A stretch of DNA of 64,000 nucleotides from Helcococcus kunzii ATCC 51366 (GCF_000245755.1 NZ_JH601088.1:1067034-1131033), one strand, 5' to 3'. Numbered from the stretch's first letter, positions 29,183 to 39,538 are shown. The notes: generated by a model not told the origin, from the letters alone. Made by a program: numbers and translations.

Positions 29183-31090
29183 TTATCGTCTTTCTTTAAT
29201 ATCTTTTTCAATTGTTTCAATAAATTCATCAATATCGATATCAATTGTTTGTTTTTCGCCATATTTTCTTACTGATACTGTATTGTTTTTAATTTCATTA
29301 TCACCAATTACTAATTGATATGGCACTTTAGATGTTTGTGAATCTCTGATCTTTTTACCCATTGATTCATTTCTGTCATCTAATTTTACTCTTAATCCCA
29401 ATTGGCTACATCTTTCATATAATTTTCTTGTAAATTCTAAATGATGTTCTAAACTTACAGGAATTATTGTGGCATGTACAGGTGCTAACCATAATGGGAA
29501 GTTTCCACCATAATGTTCGATTAAGATTCCCATAAATCTTTCTAAAGAACCATAGATTGCTCTATGAATCATAACTGGTCTTTCTTTTTCACCACTTTCA
29601 TTTATATATGTGATGTCAAATCTTTCAGGCATTTGGAAGTCTAATTGAACAGTTCCACATTGCCATGCTCTTTTCATTGAGTCTAATAATTGAATATCAA
29701 TCTTTGGACCATAAAATGCTCCATCTCCCTCATTGATTTTATATGGAATGCCTAGTTCTTCAACAGTCTCAATCAATGCCTTTTCAGCTTGATCCCAATC
29801 TTCTTGCGCTCCCATTGAATCTTCTGGTCTTGTTGAAATCATTACTTTATATTCGAAACCAAACTTAGAATAAATTTCTCCAGCAAGCTTCATGATACCT
29901 TTTATTTCATCTTTAATCTGATGTCTTAAGCAGAATATATGTGCATCATCTTGTGTGAATGCTCTTACTCTAAACAATCCATGTAAAGCACCTGAAAGCT
30001 CATGTCTATGAACCAAACCTAATTCAGCTAATCTGATTGGTAAATCTCTATATGAATGTGGTTTAGACTTAAATACAAGTATTGAACCTGGACAGTTCAT
30101 TGGTTTTACAGCATATTCTTCTTCATCAATTTCTGTAAAATACATATTATCTTTATAATGGTCCCAGTGTCCAGATGTCAACCAAAGTTGCTTATTTAAT
30201 ATCATTGGAGTTTCAATTTGACCATATCCGTCTCTTTCTAATAATTCACCAAGATATTTTTTCAAGTTATTTTTAATTACCATACCATTTGGTAAGAAGA
30301 ATGGGAAACCTGGACCTTCTTCTGCAAGCATAAATAAGTCCATTTCCTTACCTAAAATTCTATGATCTCTTTTCTTTGCTTCCTCAATCATATTTAGATA
30401 TTCATCTAATTCTGCTTGTTTCTTAAATGAAATACCATAAATTCTTTGAAGCATTTTATTTTTTTCATTTCCACGCCAATAAGCACCAGCAATAGAAAGT
30501 AATTTTACTGCTTTAATATCTTTTGTATTTAATAAATGTGGTCCTTTACATAAATCAACAAAATCCCCCAATTTATATATTGATAATTCCGCATCTTCTG
30601 GTAAATCGTTGATTAATTCTACTTTATATTTATCTCCATGATCACCAAATAATTTTAACGCATCTTCTCTAGAGATATCTTCTCTTATAAGCTCATGTTT
30701 TTCTCTAGCAATATTTAACATTTCTTTTTCAATCTTTGTTAAATCTTCTGGTGTAAATTGATGATCACTATCAATATCATAATAAAAACCATTATCAATT
30801 GCTGGTCCAATCGCAAACAATGTGCCTGGATATAGCTTTTGAATTGCTGCTGCCATCAAGTGTGAAGTTGTGTGCCAAAATATTTTTTTAGCTTCATCTG
30901 AATCATATTTAACAAAATTAACAGTACTATCTTCTGTAATCTTTTCTTGAAGACCCATTATTTTTTCATCATTTACAACCGCGCCTTCTACAGCTCTTGC
31001 TAAACCTTCTGATATTGATTTTGCAATATCTAATAGGGAAACCCCACTTTCAAATTCTTTAATATTTCCATCTGGAAATGTAATTTTCAT
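29183..31090 (-). CDS. thrS: Threonyl-tRNA synthetase
   Basis: A class II synthetase of 635 residues with TGS domain (KITFPDGNIKEF), the editing domain with HTTSHLMAAA, and the catalytic core with PMNCPGSILVFK, RLAELGLVHRHELSGALHGLFRVR-type motif 2 and the anticodon-binding domain (WLAPVHATIIPV). The start is the ATG at 31090, with TCGGAGG upstream inside the end of hisS; the hisS stop is one base away. No T-box is seen before it. Confidence 0.97.
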   Translation of the reverse strand: MKITFPDGNIKEFESGVSLLDIAKSISEGLARAVEGAVVNDEKIMGLQEKITEDSTVNFVKYDSDEAKKIFWHTTSHLMAAAIQKLYPGTLFAIGPAIDNGFYYDIDSDHQFTPEDLTKIEKEMLNIAREKHELIREDISREDALKLFGDHGDKYKVELINDLPEDAELSIYKLGDFVDLCKGPHLLNTKDIKAVKLLSIAGAYWRGNEKNKMLQRIYGISFKKQAELDEYLNMIEEAKKRDHRILGKEMDLFMLAEEGPGFPFFLPNGMVIKNNLKKYLGELLERDGYGQIETPMILNKQLWLTSGHWDHYKDNMYFTEIDEEEYAVKPMNCPGSILVFKSKPHSYRDLPIRLAELGLVHRHELSGALHGLFRVRAFTQDDAHIFCLRHQIKDEIKGIMKLAGEIYSKFGFEYKVMISTRPEDSMGAQEDWDQAEKALIETVEELGIPYKINEGDGAFYGPKIDIQLLDSMKRAWQCGTVQLDFQMPERFDITYINESGEKERPVMIHRAIYGSLERFMGILIEHYGGNFPLWLAPVHATIIPVSLEHHLEFTRKLYERCSQLGLRVKLDDRNESMGKKIRDSQTSKVPYQLVIGDNEIKNNTVSVRKYGEKQTIDIDIDEFIETIEKDIKERR

Positions 31091-31091
31091 T

Positions 31092-32405
31092 TTATCCTCC
31101 GATATATTCAAGTAATTTATTTAATTCAATTTCTACTTGATTTCCATTATTAAAATCTTTAACACTTATAGTTTTATTATTTTTTTCTTGTTCTCCAATA
31201 ATTAAAGCCGTCTTTACACCAATTTTATCCGCATAATTAAATTTCTTTTTAGCTTTTCCTTGTTCAAGATAAATCTGTGATTTAATATTATTTTCTCTCA
31301 AATAGTTTACTATTTCTATAGAATAATCTAAGACTGTCTCATCCATAGGTAAAACTAGTATATTATTGTTTTCTTCTTTTTCAAGTCTAATTAAACCAGC
31401 TTCATTTAATTGATAATACAATCTTGTCAAGCCAATTGATAATCCAATACCAGGATATTTTTTCTTAGTAAAATTATTTGCTAAATCCTCGTATCTTCCA
31501 CCACTACATACAGATCCTATTGATTCATAACCTTTTAAGAATGTCTCAATAACGGTACCCGTGTAATAATCTAATCCCCTAGTTATCGTTAAATCAATTT
31601 TAATAGCATCTTCGGGGATAGCAAATTTCTTCATATAATTAAATAACTCTATTAACTCTGCCCTACCTTCAATAAACTTATCATTATTAATCTCTAATCC
31701 ATTTAAAAATTCAATTGTTTCTAAATTAGTTTCTTTATTTTCAATAAAATTGAATATTTCTTCTATCTTATCTTCTACAATATTAAGCTTTAATAGTTCG
31801 TTTTTTGTGTTTTCTTTACCAATCTTTTCAAGTTTGTCTATTGTTCTCAATACACTTTCAAAATCACTTACTGAAATTGATTCTAAAAATCCACTCAATA
31901 ATTTCCTATTATTAATTCTAAATAGAATCAATTCTTCATATCCTAAGTCCTTGAAAATATTGTAGATAACAGATGGTATCTCACCATCATTGATTATTGA
32001 TAATTTCTCATTACCAATTATATCTATATCGCATTGATAAAACTCCCTATATCTTCCTTTTTGGTTTCTCTCTCCGCGATATACTTTCCCTATTTGGTAT
32101 CTTCTAAAAGGAAACGAAAGATTATGAGCATACATTGAAACATATCTAGCCAAGCTTACCGTTAAATCAAATCTCAACGCCTGAGGCGTTGATTCCTTAT
32201 CAATTTTATAAATCTGTTTGGTTGTTTCACCGCCACCCTTAGACAATAGTATTTCTTCTTTTTCAATTAATGGCGTATCAATATTTACAAAACCATATTT
32301 TTGAAAATTAGATTCAATAATATTTTTAATGGTATCAAATTGTTTTTGCTCTTCAGGTAATAATTCCATAAATCCTGGAAGTATTGAAGGGTTAATAATA
32401 CTCAT
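31092..32405 (-). CDS. hisS: Histidyl-tRNA synthetase (HisRS-like)
   Basis: A 437-residue class II protein with FDLTVSLARYVS, FRRYQIGKVYRGERNQKGRYREFYQCD (motif 2), and the histidine-specific LTITRGLDYYTGTVIE. VCSGGRYEDL and a motif 3 GIGLSIGLTRL follow. A C-terminal anticodon-binding domain is present, supporting a true synthetase over the HisZ paralogue. It lies directly before thrS. Confidence 0.94.
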   Translation of the reverse strand: MSIINPSILPGFMELLPEEQKQFDTIKNIIESNFQKYGFVNIDTPLIEKEEILLSKGGGETTKQIYKIDKESTPQALRFDLTVSLARYVSMYAHNLSFPFRRYQIGKVYRGERNQKGRYREFYQCDIDIIGNEKLSIINDGEIPSVIYNIFKDLGYEELILFRINNRKLLSGFLESISVSDFESVLRTIDKLEKIGKENTKNELLKLNIVEDKIEEIFNFIENKETNLETIEFLNGLEINNDKFIEGRAELIELFNYMKKFAIPEDAIKIDLTITRGLDYYTGTVIETFLKGYESIGSVCSGGRYEDLANNFTKKKYPGIGLSIGLTRLYYQLNEAGLIRLEKEENNNILVLPMDETVLDYSIEIVNYLRENNIKSQIYLEQGKAKKKFNYADKIGVKTALIIGEQEKNNKTISVKDFNNGNQVEIELNKLLEYIGG

Positions 32406-32520
32406 ACACTCTCCTTTTTTTTACTATTCTTTTATTATATTCTAATTAGAAATATATTTAAAGTATCAATGTATAAAAGAAATATTTCTATCACTAAAAA
32501 CCTAAATCACTATAATATAT

Positions 32521-32561
32521 AACCCCAAAAAATTGACTTAAAGTTTCAACTTCTTGGGGTC
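32521..32561 (-). terminator. Stem-loop terminator after the Cpl-7-domain gene
   Basis: ACCCCAAGAAGTTGA pairs with TCAATTTTTTGGGGT using two G-T pairs, loop 9-10 nt. The trailing T-run is poor on the minus strand, but the position after the stop supports termination. Confidence 0.65.
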
Positions 32562-32584
32562 ATAAAATTATAAAAGTTTAAATA

Positions 32585-33247
32585 TTATTGTGCTAATTTT
32601 TGATTTACAAGTCTAGATATATGTTCAACATCTATTCCATGAAGATTTAATATATCTAATCTTTCTTGTCCGTAACCTAAATCACCTTTAATAATCATAT
32701 CAACTAATTCTGAATCAGAAGCATTTCTAATTTGTTCATCCGTAGCTATAGCAGCATATGGATTTTGCTTTGTCCTGTTTCCTCTTCTGTCCACATTACC
32801 GGAATAATTTCCTCTTTTTACCTTATCACCAGTATTTGTATTAGTTGTTTCCTCTTGAGTATCTGGCGCTACCTCTTCCTGTGTGTCTGGCTCTGGCTGA
32901 GTTTCTTTTTCGCTTTCAGTCTCAAGAACTGTTTCCTTTTCTGATTCTGTTTCTTTCTCAGACTCAGATTCTTTCTTTGTTTCTGTCTCTTTTAATGTTT
33001 CCTTTTCACTCTCTGTTTCTTTTTCGGATTCTGACTCAGCGATCGTATTTAACTCCCTCTTATCTTCATCACTACTTTCTATAACTGCCTTTTTATTAGC
33101 ATCCGTCTTGTTATTCTTTCCAATATTCAAAACAGTAGCTGCAACATAAACTATTAATGTAAACACTAAAAGAATAATTAACGCAATCATAATATAATTA
33201 ATTAAACTATCATTTTTTCTTTTTTTTGGTCTCTTTTTATTATCCAT
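32585..33247 (-). CDS. Membrane-anchored protein with acidic stalk and Cpl-7-like wall-binding domain
   Basis: A 220-residue protein: basic cytoplasmic N-terminus, one membrane helix (about 17-41), a low-complexity stalk of repeated SEKET/ESEKE units (about 68-138), and a C-terminal domain (about 170-220) reading DSELVDMIIKGDLGYGQERL...VNQKLA. This last part matches the pattern of the CW_7 (Cpl-7 lysozyme) repeat, with ELxxxIIKGxxGxGxxR and VNxxL, so it probably binds peptidoglycan. There is one copy only and no enzymatic domain. It may tether the membrane to the wall. Confidence 0.75.
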   Translation of the reverse strand: MDNKKRPKKRKNDSLINYIMIALIILLVFTLIVYVAATVLNIGKNNKTDANKKAVIESSDEDKRELNTIAESESEKETESEKETLKETETKKESESEKETESEKETVLETESEKETQPEPDTQEEVAPDTQEETTNTNTGDKVKRGNYSGNVDRRGNRTKQNPYAAIATDEQIRNASDSELVDMIIKGDLGYGQERLDILNLHGIDVEHISRLVNQKLAQ

Positions 33248-33460
33248 TTCGACCCTCCATCTTTTAATCTACTTATATGTTATTACAAAACACTAAATTT
33301 CTCAATATTTTATATAATTAATTTAATAATTTTAAAAAATATGATAAATATGTAACATATATTAAAGTAGTGTTGTAATGTTTGGTTATATAGATAGCAT
33401 CTTCACTTTTTATGTGTTTTATTGGCTTTTTTATTATTTTTTATTGAGTTTTATTGATTT

Positions 33461-33976
33461 TTCCTGATTATTTTAGGATTTGTGATTTTGTCAGGAATGA
33501 TTTTTGGTGGGTTTTCCTGATTATTTTAGGTTTTGTTATTTAATCAGGAAAGTTTTTTGATAGGTTTTCCTGATTCATTTGAGTTTTACGATTTTATCAG
33601 GAAAGATTTTTGGTGAGTTTTCCTGATTAATATGAGATTTTCAATTTTGTCAGGAATGATTTTTGGTGAGTTTTCCTGTCTATTTTTGATTTCTTGATTT
33701 AATCAGGAAATTTGCTTAAAATTTTTTCCTGTCTATTTTGCAATTTTCGATTTTGTCAGGAAATTTTCGGATTATATCCCTTACATGTGTATTTTGCATT
33801 TTCTATTTTACACATGTATGATTTTTGAACATTTTACATGTCTAATCGCCCTTTTCCCATTTAAACATGTAAGTTTTTTAGACCTCTACATGTGTATTTT
33901 GCATTTTCCATTTTAAACATGTAATTCTCGAAAATTTTATACATGTTTAATCAACATTTTCCTATTCACACATGTA
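33461..33976. repeat. Dyad-repeat array 2 (six TTCCTGA units, four ACATGT units)
   Basis: Lies in an 849-bp gap between the Cpl-7-domain gene and the tRNA-Gly gene. Units start at 33461, 33514, 33567, 33620, 33673 and 33726 (TTCCTGA/TCAGGAA arms), then 33782, 33835, 33887 and 33940 (TACATGT/ACATGTA arms). Every unit spans 37 bp. The pitch is 53 bp throughout the first block, 56 at the junction, then 53, 52 and 53. Orientation is the same as array 1. Three of the first spacers are near-identical (GATTTTTGGTG), which suggests recent tandem duplication. Nothing recognisable lies at 33248-33460 or 33977-34096. Confidence 0.93.
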
Positions 33977-34096
33977 AATTAATTATTTTTACTATTTTAG
34001 CCCCAATAAACTTCTATAAACCTGTTTACTCCATTAAAGCTATAAATGGATCAATGCAACAAAGCAATAAAAAAGAGATAGCTTAACTATCTCTGT

Positions 34097-34171
34097 TGGA
34101 GCGGAAAACGAGATTCGAACTCGCGACCCTCGCCTTGGCAAGGCGATGCTCTACCTCTGAGCCATTTCCGC
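34097..34171 (-). tRNA. tRNA-Gly (GCC)
   Basis: Cloverleaf with acceptor GCGGAAA/TTTCCGC, anticodon loop CTTGCCAAG (anticodon GCC), T-loop GTTCGAATC and encoded CCA. Confidence 0.97.
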
Positions 34172-34225
34172 AAAATGTATATTTTTTTTTAGTATAAACA
34201 AAATGTATTAATTTGTCAAATTTTT

Positions 34226-34301
34226 TGGTGCTCGATCAGGGACTCGAACCCTGGGCCCACGGATTAAGAGTCCGCTGCTCTACCAACTGAGCTAATCGAG
34301 C
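34226..34301 (-). tRNA. tRNA-Lys (CTT)
   Basis: Cloverleaf with acceptor GCTCGAT/ATCGAGC, anticodon loop ACTCTTAAT (anticodon CTT), T-loop GTTCGAGTC and encoded CCA. It is 54 bases upstream of tRNA-Gly on the same strand, probably co-transcribed. Confidence 0.97.
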
Positions 34302-34468
34302 TTATGAAAAACATTATACTCCTATCTTTTTTCATTGTCAATAAAATATTTTAATTTTTTATTGTATTATTAATCAGCTGCTGATTTTATCAATAAGATA
34401 TAGAAAATTTATTTTATTAGATAAATAGCAGCTGTTAATATCATAAAATTGTTAAGATAAGTATATAG

Positions 34469-35623
34469 CTATATCTCACAATATAATTCTTCAAAAGTAA
34501 TATTTTCATTAATTTTATAATCTAAAGTTTTTAAGGCAAAGGCAAATAATTCTTTTTTTACATCTTCAAATATGATGTTTTCGTCTACAATTTCTGGATT
34601 GTCACACCAAATTGATATTGCAGCACCTTTAATTTGAGGATGTTTATCATCTATGTCATTATTGAAAAATTTACCTGGCGTCCATTGATTATAGATATTT
34701 TTATATTGGTTTTTCTTATCAAATGAATTCATTTTTCTGCCGTCTTCTGGCATCTCTTCTCTTAATACATAGTAAAAGTAGGAAGAGTTTAAATTGTAAA
34801 TTTTATGCCCTTTATCGAGGATTGTATTTAATTTGGAAATTGAGGGATTCCAAGGCATTTGACACCAAAAATCCACTTCAATTTCTTTAAACATTTTTAT
34901 TTTTTGTTTAATTTCTTCATTATGTTCTCCATAGTAAAGACCATCATTCCAAACACGTGGAGTGAACCCATTATCATAGACAAGTTTTGCAATTTCATTG
35001 ATGTAATTAACAAAACTATCTTTCCACGAATATTGCTCACCTAAAGTATTTTTTGCGTAATTATTTAAGACAGGCATATAATTTTGGATGAATTCTCCTT
35101 TTTCAAATTCCATAAATTCATCGCCACCAATATGGAAATTTTTGGCACCAGCAAATAATTCACAATATTCTTCATAAAGCTTTTTAATAAATGCTAAAGT
35201 TTTAGAAGAAGTAATTGATAAGGCTTCTTTACTTGGATTACCATTTATATCTTTTTGTCCATAATGAGGAAATTTGGATAATATTTGTCTTGTATGTCCA
35301 GGTGTATCTAAAGATGGCATCACCTCAATATTTCTTTCATTTGCATATTGAATGATTTCTTTTATTTCATTTTTTGTAAGGTGTTTTTTTGATACAATCT
35401 CAGGAAAATTGCTTAATTCTATTCTAAAACCTTTATTTTCACTAAAATGTAATGTTAGTGTATTTAGTTTTAAAAAGTTCATATAGTCAATTAATTTTAA
35501 AATCCATTGTTTTGTAAAATATTTCCTACCAATATCTAAATGCACTCTTCTTTCTTGCAGTGTATTATTTTTATCGATAATGAAATTATGTTTTTCCTTT
35601 AGTACTTCAATAATATTATCCAT
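34469..35623 (-). CDS. Glycoside hydrolase family 20 enzyme, cytoplasmic beta-hexosaminidase
   Basis: A 384-residue GH20 catalytic barrel starting almost at the N-terminus: RRVHLDIGRKYF, LNTLTLHFSENKGFRIE, SLDTPGH and the catalytic Asp168-Glu169 pair in NFHIGGDEF. There is no signal peptide and no GH20b domain, so it should act in the cytoplasm on imported amino-sugar oligosaccharides. NagA and NagB (2565 and 53451) would process the product after phosphorylation. It follows the ABC exporter pair by about ten bases and may be co-transcribed. Confidence 0.9.
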   Translation of the reverse strand: MDNIIEVLKEKHNFIIDKNNTLQERRVHLDIGRKYFTKQWILKLIDYMNFLKLNTLTLHFSENKGFRIELSNFPEIVSKKHLTKNEIKEIIQYANERNIEVMPSLDTPGHTRQILSKFPHYGQKDINGNPSKEALSITSSKTLAFIKKLYEEYCELFAGAKNFHIGGDEFMEFEKGEFIQNYMPVLNNYAKNTLGEQYSWKDSFVNYINEIAKLVYDNGFTPRVWNDGLYYGEHNEEIKQKIKMFKEIEVDFWCQMPWNPSISKLNTILDKGHKIYNLNSSYFYYVLREEMPEDGRKMNSFDKKNQYKNIYNQWTPGKFFNNDIDDKHPQIKGAAISIWCDNPEIVDENIIFEDVKKELFAFALKTLDYKINENITFEELYCEI

Positions 35624-35632
35624 TTATTCCCC

Positions 35633-37672
35633 TTATAAGCTAAATTGTGAGTTATATAAATCGGCATAGAATCCGTTTTTTGCTAATAATTCTTCGTGTG
35701 TACCTTGTTCAATGATATTTCCTTCATTCATTACTAAAATTAAATCGGCATTGATTATTGTTGATAATCTATGAGCGATAATAAATGAAGTTTTTCCAAC
35801 CATTAATTTATCCATCGCTTCTTGAATGGTTTCTTCTGTTCTTGTATCTACATTTGATGTTGCTTCATCTAATATTAAGAATGGAGCATCTTTTAACATT
35901 CCTCTTGCAATTGTAAGAAGCTGTCTTTGACCTGCACTCACTGATTCATTGTCTTTTATTACAGTATCTATATTGTTTGGAAGTGTTTTGATAAAGTGAT
36001 CTAAGCCAATAAATTTAATTAAAATGTTTAGCTCTTCATAAGTGACATCTTCCATATTATACGTAATATTTTCTCTTATAGTACCATTAAATAGCCAAGT
36101 ATCTTGTAATATCATTGTAAACAAATCATGAATGTTTTCTCTAGAAATGTCATTAATTGAGTGTCCGTCAATCAAAATATCACCTTCACTAATTTCATAA
36201 AACTTCATTAGTAGATTAACCATAGTAGATTTTCCTGCACCTGTAGGGCCAACTATAGCTATTTTTTGACCAGGAAGTGCTGTAGCTGAAAATCCTTTAA
36301 TCGTTGGTTTATCATTGCTTGGATATTTAAATACAACATTCTTAAATTCAATTTTACCTTCAACTTCATTAAGATCTAATCTCAAATTAATATATTTTTC
36401 GTCTTTAAGTTCTTCTTCAGCTAAAAAGCTAAACACTCTTTCACCTGCTGCCGCAGATGATTGTAATGAAGTAACAGATTGAGCAAGTTGTGTAAGTGGA
36501 TTAGTAAATAATCTTACATAAGTCATAAAAGCTATAATTACACCAAAAGTTATTATATTTTCTGAAGTAAGTACAGACCCAACTATTGAAACAGCAAGAT
36601 ATCCTAGATTACCAACAAACATCATGATTGGATGCATCAAACTTGATAAAAACTTACTTTTAATATTTGCGTTATACAAATTTTCATTTAATTCAGTAAA
36701 TTTAGTGTAGCTTTGTTTTGTAGCATTATATGATTTAATGATATTAATGCCTGAAAACACCTCTTCAATATGTCCATTTAATGAACCAATTGATTCTTGT
36801 CTCAATTTAAAATATTTTTGTGAATTAGCCATTATTACACCAATTAGAATAAATCCAATTAAACTTGAGCCAATTGCCACAAGTGCTAAAGTCCAATTTG
36901 TAATAAACATCATTAATGTTGAACCTAATAATAAGGTTGTGGCTGAAGCTAATGTACCCAATGATTGATTTAAACTCATTGAAATAGTATCAACATCATT
37001 TGTCATACGAGATATGATATCTCCTACTTGATTTGTGTCAAAGTAATTTAGAGGTAATGCATTAATCTTATCTCCGATTTTCTTTCTTAAATCAAAAGCA
37101 TAATCATTTGCAACATTCGCTAAAATATACGCTTGAATGTATGATAAAATTGATGACACTACATAAAGTACTAAAATTAAAATAGCAATTTCCTTTATCT
37201 TTTCTAAATTTGTCTTTGGTTCAATTATTTCAGAAATAGATTGAGGAATGTTTCTAAATGTATCTAAAATTTCTTCTTGTTGTTCCTTTGAAAGTTGCTT
37301 TTTAGAACTAAAATTTGGTCCTAATGTTTGTATACTTTTCATGAATTTTACTTGATCTTCATAAGTGATTTTTTTATTATCAAATACTAAATCTTGATTT
37401 GGTCTTGTTTGAACATTTACAGAAATTTCTTTTATTAAATTTTGCATTTTTGTATCATCTAATTTAATCGAACTTGAAATATGATCTGTTAATTCAGACA
37501 TTTTCTTAGGTGTATAGATTAATAATGCAGATGAAATAAATGCTAGTAAAATCACACTAAATAATGCAATTCTATAACTCTTCATATTATTAAATAATAT
37601 TTTTAATGATTTAAAAATATTTGTTTTTTTCTTTTTATTATCTAGTGGAGTATTTTTATTTGATTGACTCAT
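35633..37672 (-). CDS. ABC exporter half-transporter, canonical nucleotide site
   Basis: A 679-residue fusion of six membrane helices and an ATPase. Walker A VGPTGAGKST, signature VSAGQ, Walker B ILDEATS with catalytic Glu and H-loop IIAHRLS are all intact. An inserted extracytoplasmic segment of about 80 residues follows the first helix. It overlaps the partner gene by 17 bases. The pair resembles heterodimeric exporters such as TM287/288 or BmrCD; the substrate is not predictable. Confidence 0.93.
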   Translation of the reverse strand: MSQSNKNTPLDNKKKKTNIFKSLKILFNNMKSYRIALFSVILLAFISSALLIYTPKKMSELTDHISSSIKLDDTKMQNLIKEISVNVQTRPNQDLVFDNKKITYEDQVKFMKSIQTLGPNFSSKKQLSKEQQEEILDTFRNIPQSISEIIEPKTNLEKIKEIAILILVLYVVSSILSYIQAYILANVANDYAFDLRKKIGDKINALPLNYFDTNQVGDIISRMTNDVDTISMSLNQSLGTLASATTLLLGSTLMMFITNWTLALVAIGSSLIGFILIGVIMANSQKYFKLRQESIGSLNGHIEEVFSGINIIKSYNATKQSYTKFTELNENLYNANIKSKFLSSLMHPIMMFVGNLGYLAVSIVGSVLTSENIITFGVIIAFMTYVRLFTNPLTQLAQSVTSLQSSAAAGERVFSFLAEEELKDEKYINLRLDLNEVEGKIEFKNVVFKYPSNDKPTIKGFSATALPGQKIAIVGPTGAGKSTMVNLLMKFYEISEGDILIDGHSINDISRENIHDLFTMILQDTWLFNGTIRENITYNMEDVTYEELNILIKFIGLDHFIKTLPNNIDTVIKDNESVSAGQRQLLTIARGMLKDAPFLILDEATSNVDTRTEETIQEAMDKLMVGKTSFIIAHRLSTIINADLILVMNEGNIIEQGTHEELLAKNGFYADLYNSQFSL

Positions 37673-39419
37673 TTAATTCCTCCTCTGAAAGTTGAGATAG
37701 TGCAATTTCTCTATACAATTGATTATTTAACCACAATTCTTTATGGGTGCCCATTCCCACAATTCTTCCTTTTTCTAATAGAATGATTTTATCTGAATTC
37801 ATGATTGATCCAACTCTTGATGCAACAACTATTGATGTTGATTCTTTTAAGTTTTCTTCCAACTCTTTTCTTAATACTGACTCAGTTTTAAAATCTAATG
37901 CAGAGAATGTATCATCAAAGATAAAAATTTCTGGTTTTCTAGCGATTGCTCTAGCAATTGATAATCTTTGTTTTTGACCACCAGAAATATTTGTACCACC
38001 TCTAGAAATCATAGAATCATATTGATTATCCATTTTACTAATGAATTCATCCGCTTGTGAAATCTTCGCAGCTCTCACAACATCTTCTTCATCTATGTCT
38101 TCTTTCGCTTCACCAAAGGCAATATTATCCTTTATAGGCATATTAAACATAACTGCTCTTTGAGAAACATATCCGATCTTGTTATATAGATTTGCAAAAG
38201 TATAATCTTTTACATTTACACCATCAACCAATATTTCACCTTCAGTCACTTCATAAAATCTTGGTATTAAATTTACAAGTGTTGACTTACCTGATCCCGT
38301 CATACCTATAATCGCAATATTTTCACCTTGTTTAACACTAAAAGATATATCTTCAAGAATGTATTCCTCTGCATCGGGATACTTGAATGATACATCTCTA
38401 AACTCAATTTCTCCATGTTTTTCAGTTTCAGAATCAAATGAACCTTCTAATAAGGTTTCTTTTGTATTTAAAACTTCATTTATACGATCAGATGAAACCT
38501 GAGCTCTAGAATAATTAACAAGTAAAAACGCCATCATTAAAAATGAAAATATAACTTGCATAGCATATGAAGAAAATACAATCATATTTCCAAAGATATT
38601 GATTTTATCAACAAATGCTGCATTTGCAATCATGTTTGCACCAATTAAGTAAATCACTAGAGTCAAACCATATAATACAATATTCATAATTGGCATTAAT
38701 GTACCAAATGATTTTTGTGTAAATTTGTGTAATGAAGTTAACTTTTCATTTACATCTTTTATCTTCACTTCTTGATATTTTTCGGCATTAAATGCTCTAA
38801 CCACTCTAATTCCTGTCAAGTTTTCCCTAGTAACATTATTTAATTTATCAGTTAACTTTTGAATTATCTTAAATTTAGGAATTACAATAATAGAAAGTAA
38901 AGTAATAACTGTCAGTAGTATACCCACAGCTATTGCAGTTGCAAGGGACCATTCAAATCCTTTATCTAATATTTTTGATATCGCCAATACTGCCATAATA
39001 GGAGATCTCATAAATATCATAAGCCCCATTCCAAGAAACATTTCAATTTGTGAAATATCATTTGTTGTTCTTGTAATTAAACTTGATGTAGAAAATCTTT
39101 CTATATTTTCAAATGACATTGCTTGTATCTTATTAAATAAATCTCTTGTCAAATTAAATGAAAATTTTGATGTTACATAAGCAATAAAGTAACTTGAAAC
39201 AAAAGCAATAAATACAGATCCCAATGCACATAAAAGCATATACAATCCATTTTGCCAGATATCTCCCAAATTAGTTCCCGGAGTTTGAACTAACTTTGTT
39301 ACCTCGAACATATAGTCTGGCATTTTTAACTCAAGCATAACTTGAGCAAAAACTAATATAAAAACAATAAATAACAATAACCATTGTTTTTTCTCCAGCT
39401 TTTTTATTAATCTTAACAT
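37656..39419 (-). CDS. ABC exporter half-transporter, degenerate nucleotide site
   Basis: A 587-residue partner of the preceding protein. Walker A IGMTGSGKST and signature ISGGQ are normal, but Walker B reads IFDDTFSALD, so the catalytic glutamate is an aspartate, and the switch histidine is replaced in VVASRVGSI. This is the usual asymmetry of heterodimeric ABC exporters. I choose the ATG at 39419, preceded by AAGGAG; the upstream in-frame codons overlap that site. Confidence 0.92.
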   Translation of the reverse strand: MLRLIKKLEKKQWLLLFIVFILVFAQVMLELKMPDYMFEVTKLVQTPGTNLGDIWQNGLYMLLCALGSVFIAFVSSYFIAYVTSKFSFNLTRDLFNKIQAMSFENIERFSTSSLITRTTNDISQIEMFLGMGLMIFMRSPIMAVLAISKILDKGFEWSLATAIAVGILLTVITLLSIIVIPKFKIIQKLTDKLNNVTRENLTGIRVVRAFNAEKYQEVKIKDVNEKLTSLHKFTQKSFGTLMPIMNIVLYGLTLVIYLIGANMIANAAFVDKINIFGNMIVFSSYAMQVIFSFLMMAFLLVNYSRAQVSSDRINEVLNTKETLLEGSFDSETEKHGEIEFRDVSFKYPDAEEYILEDISFSVKQGENIAIIGMTGSGKSTLVNLIPRFYEVTEGEILVDGVNVKDYTFANLYNKIGYVSQRAVMFNMPIKDNIAFGEAKEDIDEEDVVRAAKISQADEFISKMDNQYDSMISRGGTNISGGQKQRLSIARAIARKPEIFIFDDTFSALDFKTESVLRKELEENLKESTSIVVASRVGSIMNSDKIILLEKGRIVGMGTHKELWLNNQLYREIALSQLSEEELNESIK

Positions 39420-39538
39420 TTTATTCTCCTTCTCATAATTTTGTATCAGTATATTATATACCACTTTTTTCAAAATTAATATAGTTTTTACTTGATATTT
39501 TTATATTAATTATATATAATTAATTGGTAACGAATTTT

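Noticed and set aside
31091..31200. T-box leaders before thrS, hisS, cysS or gltX
   Set aside because: Intergenic spaces are one to about 180 bases and contain no recognisable T-box sequence; the genes are tightly packed.
34097..34301. A tRNA-associated genomic island near tRNA-Gly and tRNA-Lys
   Set aside because: No integrase, direct repeat of a tRNA end or foreign-looking genes are found beside them.
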